A stretch of 32,452 bases of DNA, from the NCBI GenBank assembly GCA_002353555.1, contig DEJO01000014.1, positions 1-32,452 on the forward strand, written 5' to 3'. A model generated the notes under the pieces. It saw nothing but the letters and a program-made list of their open reading frames with translations, did no database searches and had not been told where the DNA came from. Positions within the stretch are counted from its first letter, which is position 1, and every line of letters begins with the position of its first letter. The translations under genes were made by a program, and so were the position numbers. Shown in pieces: positions 7,007 to 13,447 of the stretch. This DNA comes from Prevotella sp. UBA2746. Lineage in GTDB: Bacteria; Bacteroidota; Bacteroidia; Bacteroidales; Bacteroidaceae.

Positions 7007-7591
7007 CCTCAACTCCTCGCCCTTTATGCCCAGTGCGTTCATGAGTGAGTAGCCCAGTATCTCTTGCCGGAAGTTGCCGCCCGGCATGGGTTGCATGGCA
7101 AAGACGGTGATACGCTTGTCGTCGTCAACGGTTTTAAGAACGTGGCGCAGCTGTTGGATTGTCGCTTCATCTTCAGCATTGGGAATGACCATCATTCGCT
7201 TCGTTGCCTTTTCTTGTGCCAATGTGCCTATGATGTCAGTGAAAAATTCCTCCTTCGTAACCATGTCTTCCACAGCGACGGCACTCATCGTGAACTCGCC
7301 GAGGTTGTCTTTGAACGCTTTTCCGTTCAGCTCCTTGTTGAAGTCTGCCGGTACGAAGTTTTCCATCGCATCCTTTCCCTTGTCGTGAACCAGCACCACA
7401 TGAGTCTGCGTCGCCTTCCCGTCCTCGACGGGTCTCATGCCCCCGTCCAGGGCTATGCAGTCAATCCACCTCGGCATGTCGGCAGGCGGTATGCGCCGCA
7501 TCAGCATCCTCTCGAAGTTGACAATCAGGTTGAAAGCCACCTTGTCCACGTAGTCCGCATCGGCAACAATGATGTTCTCGTATTCGTTCAT
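6986..7591 (-). CDS. conserved hypothetical protein, 201 aa
   Basis: Not recognised with confidence. It resembles small conserved Bacteroidales proteins, possibly the family labelled DUF6621, but that label is from memory. The protein is soluble, acidic in places, with no signal peptide or membrane segment. Alternating predicted strands (CIALDGG, THVVLVHD, RMMVIPNAED, RITVFAMQPMPGG) and helices suggest an alpha/beta sandwich. The start at 7591 is fixed by a strong Bacteroidota promoter whose -7 box ends 5 bases upstream. The in-frame extension back to 7906 runs through a structured non-coding element, so it is not counted. The C-terminal SPQAP and stop come from a GC-rich repeat, so the native end may once have been different. 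It is transcribed alone and downstream of it is the polyamine dehydrogenase gene. Confidence 0.7.
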   Translation of the reverse strand: MNEYENIIVADADYVDKVAFNLIVNFERMLMRRIPPADMPRWIDCIALDGGMRPVEDGKATQTHVVLVHDKGKDAMENFVPADFNKELNGKAFKDNLGEFTMSAVAVEDMVTKEEFFTDIIGTLAQEKATKRMMVIPNAEDEATIQQLRHVLKTVDDDKRITVFAMQPMPGGNFRQEILGYSLMNALGIKGEELRESPQAP

Positions 7592-7596
7592 TGTTG

Positions 7597-7627
7597 CAAA
7601 GGTACGATTAAGTAAGGACAAAGCAAA
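7597..7627 (-). promoter_or_regulatory. full Bacteroidota promoter for the 201-aa gene
   Basis: On the minus strand TTTG (7627-7624) is followed by exactly 19 bases and TACCTTTG (7604-7597), a complete -33/-7 pair. The -7 box ends 5 bases before the ATG at 7591, implying a leaderless or very short-leader mRNA. The -33 box lies inside the left arm of a perfect 18-bp inverted repeat (7617-7656). Confidence 0.8.
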
Positions 7628-7838
7628 AGAAAAATTGGTTTTTCTTTTGCTTTGTCGAACGAGAGTACCTTCGGCGATGCCAAAGGTACTGCAAGTCGAA
7701 GACAATACAAAATAAAAATCCTTTTTTATTTTTATTGTTGAGGCGCAGCGTACCTTCTTAAGACTCGCTACGCTCATATAAGCGACGTTGAACGTCGAGC
7801 GCGACTGAAGGTCAAGAGGTACGATTAAGTGAGGGCAA
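7601..7838. repeat. structured spacer element bounded by direct repeats
   Basis: This 338-bp gene-free stretch (7592-7929) holds an organised element. A 21-bp direct repeat (19 matches, core GGTACGATTAAGT) is at 7601-7621 and 7818-7838. Between the copies are a perfect 18-bp inverted repeat with a 4-nt loop (7617-7634 and 7639-7656), an 8-bp one, AGTACCTT/AAGGTACT (7665-7672 and 7683-7690), an imperfect AT-rich hairpin near 7703-7738, and a compact CGACGTT-G-AACGTCG palindrome near 7783-7797. The direct repeat covers the -7 region of the downstream promoter, so the outer copy is a decayed duplicate of it (TACCTCTTG instead of TACCTTTG). It may be a small non-autonomous mobile element or a dispersed regulatory repeat. 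Confidence 0.6.
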
Positions 7839-7863
7839 TTGATAGAGAAAAAACAGCAAGAAC

Positions 7864-7898
7864 AGCCCCGTTCCATATCGCAAGCATGGAACGGGGCT
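7864..7898 (-). terminator. rho-independent terminator of cysK
   Basis: A perfect 13-bp GC-rich stem (7864-7876 pairing with 7886-7898) with a 9-nt loop lies 32 bases past the cysK stop. On the minus strand it is followed within about 15 bases by TTTTTT. Confidence 0.85.
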
Positions 7899-7929
7899 GG
7901 CATCATTTCTATTGATAAAGAATGGCTAT

Positions 7930-8877
7930 TTAGAGCGGGTATTCTTCGAAGGCATAGAGCACGGTGGAGAGGTAGCGCTCACCCGTGTCGGGCAGCAGGG
8001 CTACGATGGTCTTTCCCTTGTTTTCCGGGCGGCGGGCTACTTCGGCGGCTGCGAAAGCTGCTGCACCGGAAGAGATTCCCACGAGCAAACCGTCTTGTGC
8101 TGCCAGTTCGCGACCGGTACGGATGGCATCATCGTTCTCTACGTCAATCACTTCATCAATGACTTCGGGATTGTAAGTCTTCGGTATGAAGCCGGCACCT
8201 ATGCCCTGAATCTTGTGCGGACCGCTGGAGCCACCGTTCAGCACGGGTGACGAGGCGGGTTCCACTGCAATAATCTTCACGTTGGGGTTCAGCTCCTTCA
8301 GTCGCTTGCCCACGCCGGAGACGGTGCCGCCGGTTCCTACACCTGCCACGAAGATGTCGACCTTGCCGTCGGTGTCGCGCCATATCTCGTCGCCCGTTGT
8401 CTCATAGTGCTTGGCGGGGTTGGCTGCATTCTCAAACTGTTGCAGGATGACCGAGCCGGGTATGCTGTCGCGCAGTTCCTCGGCAGCGCGGATGGCTCCC
8501 GGCATTCCGTCCTTGCCACTGGTCAGTTTGACAGTGGCTCCGTATGCCTTCACCAGGTTGCGACGTTCGACGCTCATCGTCTCCGGCATGGTCAGGATGA
8601 GCTTGTAGCCTTTCACAGCCGAGACGAGTGCCAGACCGACGCCCGTATTTCCGCTGGTGGGTTCTATGATGGTAGCTCCCGGCTTGAGTATGCCTTTCTT
8701 CTCGGCATCCTCGATCATGGCGAGTGCGATGCGGTCTTTTACACTGCCGCCTGGATTGAAATACTCCACCTTGGCTATCACCGGTGTTTCTAAACCTTTC
8801 TCTTCTGAGAATTTCTTCAGCTCCAGCAACGGTGTGTTGCCGATGAGCTCTGTCAGTTGTCTTGCAATCTTTGCCAT
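7930..8877 (-). CDS. cysK: cysteine synthase A (O-acetylserine sulfhydrylase)
   Basis: PLP enzyme that converts O-acetylserine and sulfide to cysteine in the cytoplasm. The 315 residues match the CysK/CysM fold. The PLP lysine is Lys47 in NPGGSVKDR, the substrate loop is PTSGNTG (73-79), the phosphate-binding loop is GTGGT (181-185), and the C-terminal part has GISSGAA and LLPDTGERYLST. The IGNTPLLEL start is typical. It lies downstream of metY on the same strand, separated by a 119-bp spacer that contains a GC-rich palindrome. The two sulfide-fixing enzymes may be co-regulated, although the spacer allows a separate promoter. A strong terminator follows. CysK is preferred over CysM because of the SGNTG and GTGGT context and overall similarity to the CysK type; isozyme specificity remains an inference. 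Confidence 0.96.
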   Translation of the reverse strand: MAKIARQLTELIGNTPLLELKKFSEEKGLETPVIAKVEYFNPGGSVKDRIALAMIEDAEKKGILKPGATIIEPTSGNTGVGLALVSAVKGYKLILTMPETMSVERRNLVKAYGATVKLTSGKDGMPGAIRAAEELRDSIPGSVILQQFENAANPAKHYETTGDEIWRDTDGKVDIFVAGVGTGGTVSGVGKRLKELNPNVKIIAVEPASSPVLNGGSSGPHKIQGIGAGFIPKTYNPEVIDEVIDVENDDAIRTGRELAAQDGLLVGISSGAAAFAAAEVARRPENKGKTIVALLPDTGERYLSTVLYAFEEYPL

Positions 8878-8884
8878 ATTATTG

Positions 8885-8914
8885 AAGCCCCCCTCATTCC
8901 CCCTAAAAGGGGGA
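8885..8914. repeat. GC-rich palindromic element between metY and cysK
   Basis: CCCCC-TAAAA-GGGGG (8899-8913) is preceded by CCCCCC. It belongs to the same class as 6978-7006 and the pair flanking the terminator near 19.9 kb. It may attenuate or stabilise a metY-cysK transcript. Confidence 0.65.
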
Positions 8915-8996
8915 GACCATACGAGGGCATCGGGTCTATTGTTTTTTTTGATGGGTTTATTTGTTTTCTCTTCCTCCCTTCCTCTCTTTTGGAGGG

Positions 8997-10286
8997 CTAT
9001 ATTGCCTGCAGTGCCTGTTCCAAGTCTTCGATGATGTCGTCGATATGTTCAGTGCCGATGGAGAGGCGGATGGTGGAAGGATAGATGTGTTGCTCTTCCA
9101 GTTCTTCTGGCGAGAGTTGTGAGTGGGTAGTTGTCGCCGGGTGGATGACGAGCGACTTCACGTCGGCAACGTTAGCCAGCAGAGAGAAGATTTCCAACTT
9201 GTCGATGAACGCCCATGCTTCCTTCTCGCCGCCCTTGATCTCGATAGTGAAGATGCTGCCGCCGCCATTGGGGAAGAGCTTCTTGTAAAGTTCGTGGTCG
9301 GGGTGTGAGGGCAGCAACGGATGGTTCACTCGAGCTACCTTCGGATGGCGTGACAGGTATTCCACTACCTTCTGCGTGTTGTAGGCATGACGCTCTACGC
9401 GCAGGCTCAGCGTCTCTAGTCCTTGCAGGAGAATCCATGCGTTGAAGGGACTGATGGCAGCACCGGTGTCACGCAGGATGACGGCACGGATGCGGGTGAC
9501 GAAGGCGGCAGCACCGGCAACATCGGCAAAGACGGCTCCGTGGTAGCTGGGGTCGGGCTTGGCGAGGGTGGGGTACTTGTCGGCATTGGCTTTCCAGTCG
9601 AACTTGCCACCATCAACGATGACACCTCCGAGGCTTGAGCCGTGACCGCCGATGAACTTCGTAGCAGAGTGTACCACTACGTCGGCTCCGTGCTCCAGCG
9701 GTCGGATGAGATAAGGTGTGCCAAACGTGTTGTCTACAATGACGATGGTGTTGTGGCGGTGGGCAATCTCTGCTATCTTGTCGATGTTGGTCACACTGCT
9801 GTTCGGGTTGCCGAACGTCTCTATGATAATAGCTTTAGTGTTGGTCTTGAATGCTGCGTCAACCTCCTCGAAGTTGGCAGGGTCTACTATGGTCAGGTCT
9901 ACGCCCTGTGTGGTCAGCGTGTGGGCAACGAGGTTGTAGGTGCCGCCGTAGAGGTTGTTGGCTGCGATGATGTGGTCTCCGTTCTGTGCCACATTCTGTA
10001 GCGCATAGGTGATGGCGGCAGCGCCAGAGGCTACAGCCAATCCTGCCACACCTCCTTCGAGAGCTGCCACACGGTCTTCGAAGACACCCTGGGTGGAGTT
10101 GGTCAGACGGCCGTAGATGTTACCGGCATCGCGCAATCCGAAGCGGTCAGCTGCGTGCTGTGAGTTCCTGAAAACGTAGGATGTGGTCTGGTAGATAGGC
10201 ACGGCGCGTGCGTCGGTAGCCGGATCTGCCTGTTCTTGTCCTACATGGAGTTGCAATGTCTCAAAACGATAGTTCTTCTTACTCAT
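8997..10286 (-). CDS. metY: O-acetylhomoserine sulfhydrylase (homocysteine synthase)
   Basis: PLP-dependent gamma-replacement enzyme that makes homocysteine from O-acetylhomoserine and sulfide, giving direct sulfhydrylation for methionine synthesis. The 429 residues and motif order match the long MetY subgroup of the Cys/Met metabolism family: QTTSYVF near 33, GNIYGRLTNST (55-65), ASGAAAIT, IIIETFGNPNS, VDNTFGTPYL and the PLP lysine Lys210 in HSATKFIGGHG. The family insertion after the lysine (about residues 225-250) is present, separating it from MetB/MetC. An upstream -7 box (10383-10390) predicts a leader of about 95 nt containing two possible stems. A perfect inverted repeat (10436-10453) sits further upstream. 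cysK follows on the same strand. Both genes consume sulfide, so shared sulfur control is plausible. Confidence 0.95.
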   Translation of the reverse strand: MSKKNYRFETLQLHVGQEQADPATDARAVPIYQTTSYVFRNSQHAADRFGLRDAGNIYGRLTNSTQGVFEDRVAALEGGVAGLAVASGAAAITYALQNVAQNGDHIIAANNLYGGTYNLVAHTLTTQGVDLTIVDPANFEEVDAAFKTNTKAIIIETFGNPNSSVTNIDKIAEIAHRHNTIVIVDNTFGTPYLIRPLEHGADVVVHSATKFIGGHGSSLGGVIVDGGKFDWKANADKYPTLAKPDPSYHGAVFADVAGAAAFVTRIRAVILRDTGAAISPFNAWILLQGLETLSLRVERHAYNTQKVVEYLSRHPKVARVNHPLLPSHPDHELYKKLFPNGGGSIFTIEIKGGEKEAWAFIDKLEIFSLLANVADVKSLVIHPATTTHSQLSPEELEEQHIYPSTIRLSIGTEHIDDIIEDLEQALQAI

Positions 10287-10382
10287 GTCTTATACCCTTT
10301 CTTCTTTTATGCTTCCATTCCCACTGTGTCGAGGTCTGGGATGCAGTCGTTAATAAAATCTTTTTGTTTCTTTTTCCGACTG

Positions 10383-10390
10383 CAAAGTTA
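10383..10390 (-). promoter_or_regulatory. Bacteroidota -7 box TAACTTTG for metY
   Basis: TAACTTTG on the minus strand matches TAnnTTTG, but no exact TTTG lies at -33. The predicted leader to the ATG at 10286 is about 95 nt. It holds a GCAGTCG/CGACTGC pair (10383-10377 with 10349-10343) and a TCCCA/TGGGA pair, which could form regulatory stems. Confidence 0.55.
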
Positions 10391-10435
10391 CGGCAGTTTT
10401 CACTACCCGGAAATAGCACAAAGGGGTGATTTCGC

Positions 10436-10453
10436 ATACCACGTTTGTGGTAT
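10436..10453. promoter_or_regulatory. candidate operator upstream of metY
   Basis: ATACCAC-GTTT-GTGGTAT is a perfect 7-bp inverted repeat with a 4-bp centre, 46 bp upstream of the metY -7 box. There is no T-run after it on either strand, so it is a poor terminator for the EamA gene. Its position fits an activator or repressor dimer site for metY. Confidence 0.5.
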
Positions 10454-10500
10454 ATTGGCTAAAAATGGGCTTTTGGGGCTGTTTTTGAGGGGTAGGAAGC

Positions 10501-11442
10501 TCACATTTCAGCACTTTTCTCTATGTCGCGGCGTGACTTGCTCTTCGTTACCAGCCATACGCCGCTGAAGACAAGGATGACAGCCAAGCCCTGGCTCCAT
10601 TTCAGTACGCCTATGCCTGTCAGCAGAGAAACAGTGACGGCTACTGCCGGCTGCACATAATTATATATAGAGACCACGGTGGGACGCAGTGTCTTCTGCC
10701 CGATCATGGTCAGGATGTAGCCCACGTAAGTGCCGAAGAATACCACATAACCCACTTCCCACCATGTCTTTTCCGGCACATTCGGAAGGTCGATGGCAGC
10801 AACATGGCCGTAGGTGAACGGCAGCAACATCACTGTTGCCCACAGGAACATCCACTTGTTGATGGTGAAGACAGAGTAGCGGCGTATGAGCTTGTTGAAC
10901 AACGACAGGTAGAGGGCAAAGGAGAACTGTGCTCCGAGGCAGAGCAGGTCGCCACGAATGTCACCTACCTTTGCATCGAGGGCGGCGGCACTGGTCAGTA
11001 TCAGCATCACGGCACCGCAGCATCCTATGAAGACACCGCCCACTTTCTTCAGTGTCAACGGTTCCTTCAAGATGAAGAACGACAGAATCATGGCGAAGAT
11101 AGGCATCGAGGTGGTCACAATACTCGCATTGACGGGTGATGTGATGCTCAGACCGATGGTGTAGCAACACTGGTTGCACAACAGCCCGAAGATGGCAGCA
11201 CCGGCAAACAGTCCGATGTCTTTCAGCGGCACATGCTCATTCATGGACGGACGGAACAGGTGGATGGCAAATGAGGTGAGCCAGAACAGGACGGCTCCAC
11301 CCGTCACACGGAAGGTGACCATGTCTATACCAGTAATGCCATGTGTCATGGCATCCTTGCCCAAGGGTGCCATCAGTCCCCAGAAAGCGCATGCCATGAA
11401 CATGCTCAGGTGGGCGATAAGTGGTCTTCTGTTATCGTTCAT
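10501..11442 (-). CDS. EamA-family (DMT) transporter
   Basis: Inner-membrane drug/metabolite transporter of 313 residues with about ten hydrophobic helices arranged as two EamA repeats (roughly 10-150 and 165-300). The N-terminal repeat begins MFMACAFWGLMAPLGKDAM. The conserved end of the first repeat is SFFILKEPLTLKKVGGVFIGCCGAVML, and the second repeat ends with the matching VSLLTGIGVLKWSQGLAVILVFSGVWLV. A basic tail (KSKSRRDIEK) faces the cytoplasm. The substrate cannot be inferred; relatives export amino acids or metabolites. Its own promoter (TACCTTTG at 11466-11459) lies 16 bp upstream of the ATG and diverges from that of the ATPase gene. It is followed by metY on the same strand after a 214-bp spacer. 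A role linked to sulfur amino acids is possible from proximity alone, but weak. Confidence 0.88.
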   Translation of the reverse strand: MNDNRRPLIAHLSMFMACAFWGLMAPLGKDAMTHGITGIDMVTFRVTGGAVLFWLTSFAIHLFRPSMNEHVPLKDIGLFAGAAIFGLLCNQCCYTIGLSITSPVNASIVTTSMPIFAMILSFFILKEPLTLKKVGGVFIGCCGAVMLILTSAAALDAKVGDIRGDLLCLGAQFSFALYLSLFNKLIRRYSVFTINKWMFLWATVMLLPFTYGHVAAIDLPNVPEKTWWEVGYVVFFGTYVGYILTMIGQKTLRPTVVSIYNYVQPAVAVTVSLLTGIGVLKWSQGLAVILVFSGVWLVTKSKSRRDIEKSAEM

Positions 11443-11458
11443 GATAAAAAATTTGGTG

Positions 11459-11466
11459 CAAAGGTA
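11459..11466 (-). promoter_or_regulatory. -7 box TACCTTTG for the EamA gene
   Basis: An exact TAnnTTTG match on the minus strand, 16 bases before the ATG at 11442. The leader is therefore about 10 nt. No exact -33 TTTG was found. Confidence 0.6.
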
Positions 11467-11508
11467 GTTAAATGTTGGGAGTTAGAAGTTACGTATGAAA
11501 CTTTTTTG

Positions 11509-11516
11509 TATATTTG
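11509..11516 (+). promoter_or_regulatory. -7 box TATATTTG for the ATPase-DUF4435 pair
   Basis: An exact TAnnTTTG match lies 30 bases before the ATG at 11547. The divergent EamA promoter lies 43 bp away in the same 104-bp spacer. No exact -33 TTTG was found. Confidence 0.6.
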
Positions 11517-11546
11517 CACACGGATGAACCAGTAAATCGATGAACT

Positions 11547-12365
11547 ATGCAAAAGTACGCAGAATACATCAAGCAGATTGAGATAGACTCCCTCTGGGGC
11601 GGCAAGAAGCACATCCTGTGGAATCTGGACCGGCAGGTGAACATCCTGAGTGGTATCAACGGAGTGGGGAAGAGCACCATATTGAACAAGGTGGTGAAAG
11701 GACTGAGACAGGGTGGCGAGTTTCCCAGCCACATGCTCAAGGGGGTGCGCCTGAAGGTGGAGCCGGAGGATGCCAAGTGGATACGCTATGACGTCATTCG
11801 GTCGTTAGACAGTCCGGTGCTCGACCTGGATACCATGAACCATGTTGATGCACGCATCACCTCGGCATTGGATTTCCAACTGTATCATCTGCAACGGAAA
11901 TACCTGGACTATCAAGTGAACGTCGGCAACCGCATCATTGAATGCCTGCAAAGTGGGGAGCCTGATGCTGCGCAGCGGGCTCAGGACATCTCGAAGCCCA
12001 AGTTGCGCTTTCAGGACATCATCGACGACCTGTTTGAGGAAACGGGCAAGAAGATAGTCCGTACAGAGAACGAGATACGGTTCGCACAAATAGGAGAGAC
12101 GCTGGTGCCTTATCAGTTGTCGAGTGGTGAGAAGCAGATGCTTGCCATCCTGCTCACCGTCCTCGTTGAAGACCAACAGCCTTATGTGCTCTTCATGGAC
12201 GAACCGGAAGTGTCGCTGCACATCGAGTGGCAGAAACGGCTCATCGACCTTATCATCGAACTGAATCCTAACGTCCAGATTATCCTTACCACCCATTCGC
12301 CGGCAGTCATCATGAACGGCTGGATGGACAGCGTTACGGAGGTGTCGGACATTACGAAAGAGTAG
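11547..12365 (+). CDS. compact ABC/SMC-type AAA ATPase (OLD/PARIS AriA-like)
   Basis: A 272-residue ATPase of the AAA_15/AAA_21 group, consisting of an ABC-type head with almost no coiled-coil insertion. Walker A is GINGVGKST (36-44), the ABC signature-like segment is QLSSGEKQ (190-197), Walker B is VLFMDEPE (214-221) with catalytic Glu219, and the switch histidine is in ILTTHSP (His250). The 45-190 region, where larger relatives carry coiled coils, is short here and mixed alpha/beta. The next gene begins 9 bp downstream and encodes a DUF4435 protein, so they almost certainly act together. This pairing matches PARIS (AriA ATPase, AriB DUF4435) and resembles split OLD nucleases. AriA proteins as I recall them are considerably longer, so this may be a distinct subfamily. 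Housekeeping use is also possible. Confidence 0.88.
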   Translation: MQKYAEYIKQIEIDSLWGGKKHILWNLDRQVNILSGINGVGKSTILNKVVKGLRQGGEFPSHMLKGVRLKVEPEDAKWIRYDVIRSLDSPVLDLDTMNHVDARITSALDFQLYHLQRKYLDYQVNVGNRIIECLQSGEPDAAQRAQDISKPKLRFQDIIDDLFEETGKKIVRTENEIRFAQIGETLVPYQLSSGEKQMLAILLTVLVEDQQPYVLFMDEPEVSLHIEWQKRLIDLIIELNPNVQIILTTHSPAVIMNGWMDSVTEVSDITKE

Positions 12366-12374
12366 ACTGAAGAG

Positions 12375-13373
12375 ATGGCAAACAGGCTGAAAGATAATGT
12401 GGCATCCGATTATATTGCTGCTGCCAACAGGATGAAACCGAAGGCGGCGCGCCAGCGTGTCGTGGCATACGTAGAGAGCTACGACGACATCTTTTTTTGG
12501 CGTTCCATCTTGTCGCAGTATGAGAATGATTCTCGTTATTTTGAGGTGATGCTCCCTTCGAAGAAGAACCTCTCGAAGGGTAAGAAGTCGGTGTTGATGA
12601 ACCTGATACACCGGCAGGTGGGGCAGCACATGATAGCTTGTGTCGATGCCGACTACGACTACCTGCTGCAAGGCACGACAGAGGTCTCGCGTGAGGTCAA
12701 CGACAGTCCGTATGTCTTCCACACCTACGCCTACGCCATCGAGAATCTGCAGTGCTACGCTCCCAGCCTGCACAACGTCTGTGTGGGGGTGACGCTGAAC
12801 GACCATGTCCTTTTCGATTTTGTCAGTTTCCTGTCGCAATACTCCGAAGCCATCTTCCCACTCTTTGTGTGGAACATCTGGCACTACCGGCGAAATATCT
12901 ATGGTGAGTTTACCATCACCGACTTTAACCGGGTGGTGGAGTTGGGCGGTTTCTCGTTGGAGAATCCTATGGGTAGCATCAAGAACGTGAGGAGGAAGGT
13001 GTTTACCAAAGTCCGGCAGTTGCAGCAGAAACATCCTGATGCCAAGGAGAGTTACCTGGCTTTGAAAGAGGAACTGAAGACGTTGGGGGTGCAGCCGCAG
13101 CTCACCTACATGTTTATCCAAGGCCATCATCTTTTCGACGGGGTCATCGTTCCCATGATGAAGAAGGTGTGCGACAAGCTTATCCGGGAGCGTGAACGGG
13201 AAATCTACCGCAATGCTGTCCACAACACGCAGATGCGCAACGAACTTTCCGGCTATACCCACAGTAAGGCTGACATCACATTGATGCTCCGCCGCAACAC
13301 CAATTTCCAATCATCGGACTGTTACCACCGTCTCATTGCCGACCTTTCACGTCAGTTCAGCGCAAAATCATAG
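12375..13373 (+). CDS. DUF4435 (TOPRIM-like) protein, putative AriB-type effector
   Basis: A 332-residue soluble protein with a DUF4435 core related to TOPRIM nucleases. The two TOPRIM acidic motifs are visible: VVAYVESYDDIFFW with Glu34 followed by Asp37-Asp38, and IACVDADYDYLL with Asp91 and Asp93 (DxD). A second conserved block, YAIENLQCYAPSL, matches the YSIEN-type motif of the family. The C-terminal half is helical, with a charged region (LIREREREIYRNAV). In PARIS the AriB partner is released from its ATPase on phage sensing and cleaves tRNA through this TOPRIM site. Whether this protein does so is inference from architecture. It is coupled to the ATPase gene (9-bp gap) and ends before a polypyrimidine spacer facing trkH. 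Base composition looks like its neighbours, with no obvious sign of recent transfer. Confidence 0.85.
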   Translation: MANRLKDNVASDYIAAANRMKPKAARQRVVAYVESYDDIFFWRSILSQYENDSRYFEVMLPSKKNLSKGKKSVLMNLIHRQVGQHMIACVDADYDYLLQGTTEVSREVNDSPYVFHTYAYAIENLQCYAPSLHNVCVGVTLNDHVLFDFVSFLSQYSEAIFPLFVWNIWHYRRNIYGEFTITDFNRVVELGGFSLENPMGSIKNVRRKVFTKVRQLQQKHPDAKESYLALKEELKTLGVQPQLTYMFIQGHHLFDGVIVPMMKKVCDKLIREREREIYRNAVHNTQMRNELSGYTHSKADITLMLRRNTNFQSSDCYHRLIADLSRQFSAKS

Positions 13374-13418
13374 TCTTCTTCCCTTTCTCTCTTCCTCCCT
13401 TTCTCTCTTTATCTCTTT

Positions 13419-13447
13419 CCTCTTTCCCTTTAGGGAGGGGGAAGGCT
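13419..13447. repeat. GC-rich palindrome and pyrimidine tract between convergent genes
   Basis: The 73-bp gap between the DUF4435 gene and trkH has an almost pure CT tract on the plus strand, then TCCCTTTAGGGA followed by GGGGGAAGG. It resembles the GC-rich gene-end palindromes elsewhere in this window and may terminate both converging transcripts weakly. Confidence 0.5.

Noticed and set aside
7592..7906. 105-codon in-frame N-terminal extension of the 201-aa protein
   Set aside because: It runs through hairpins and direct repeats and lies upstream of the exact promoter pair at 7597-7627.
10287..10382. SAM-type riboswitch in the metY leader
   Set aside because: Stems are present but no SAM-I, SAM-II or SAM/SAH core motif could be recognised by eye. 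Kept only as an unassigned structured leader.
11805..13310. 501-codon open frame antisense to the ATPase and DUF4435 genes
   Set aside because: It overlaps two genes with clear motifs, has no recognisable domain and is His/Leu/Val-rich in the way antisense frames of GC-biased third positions are.
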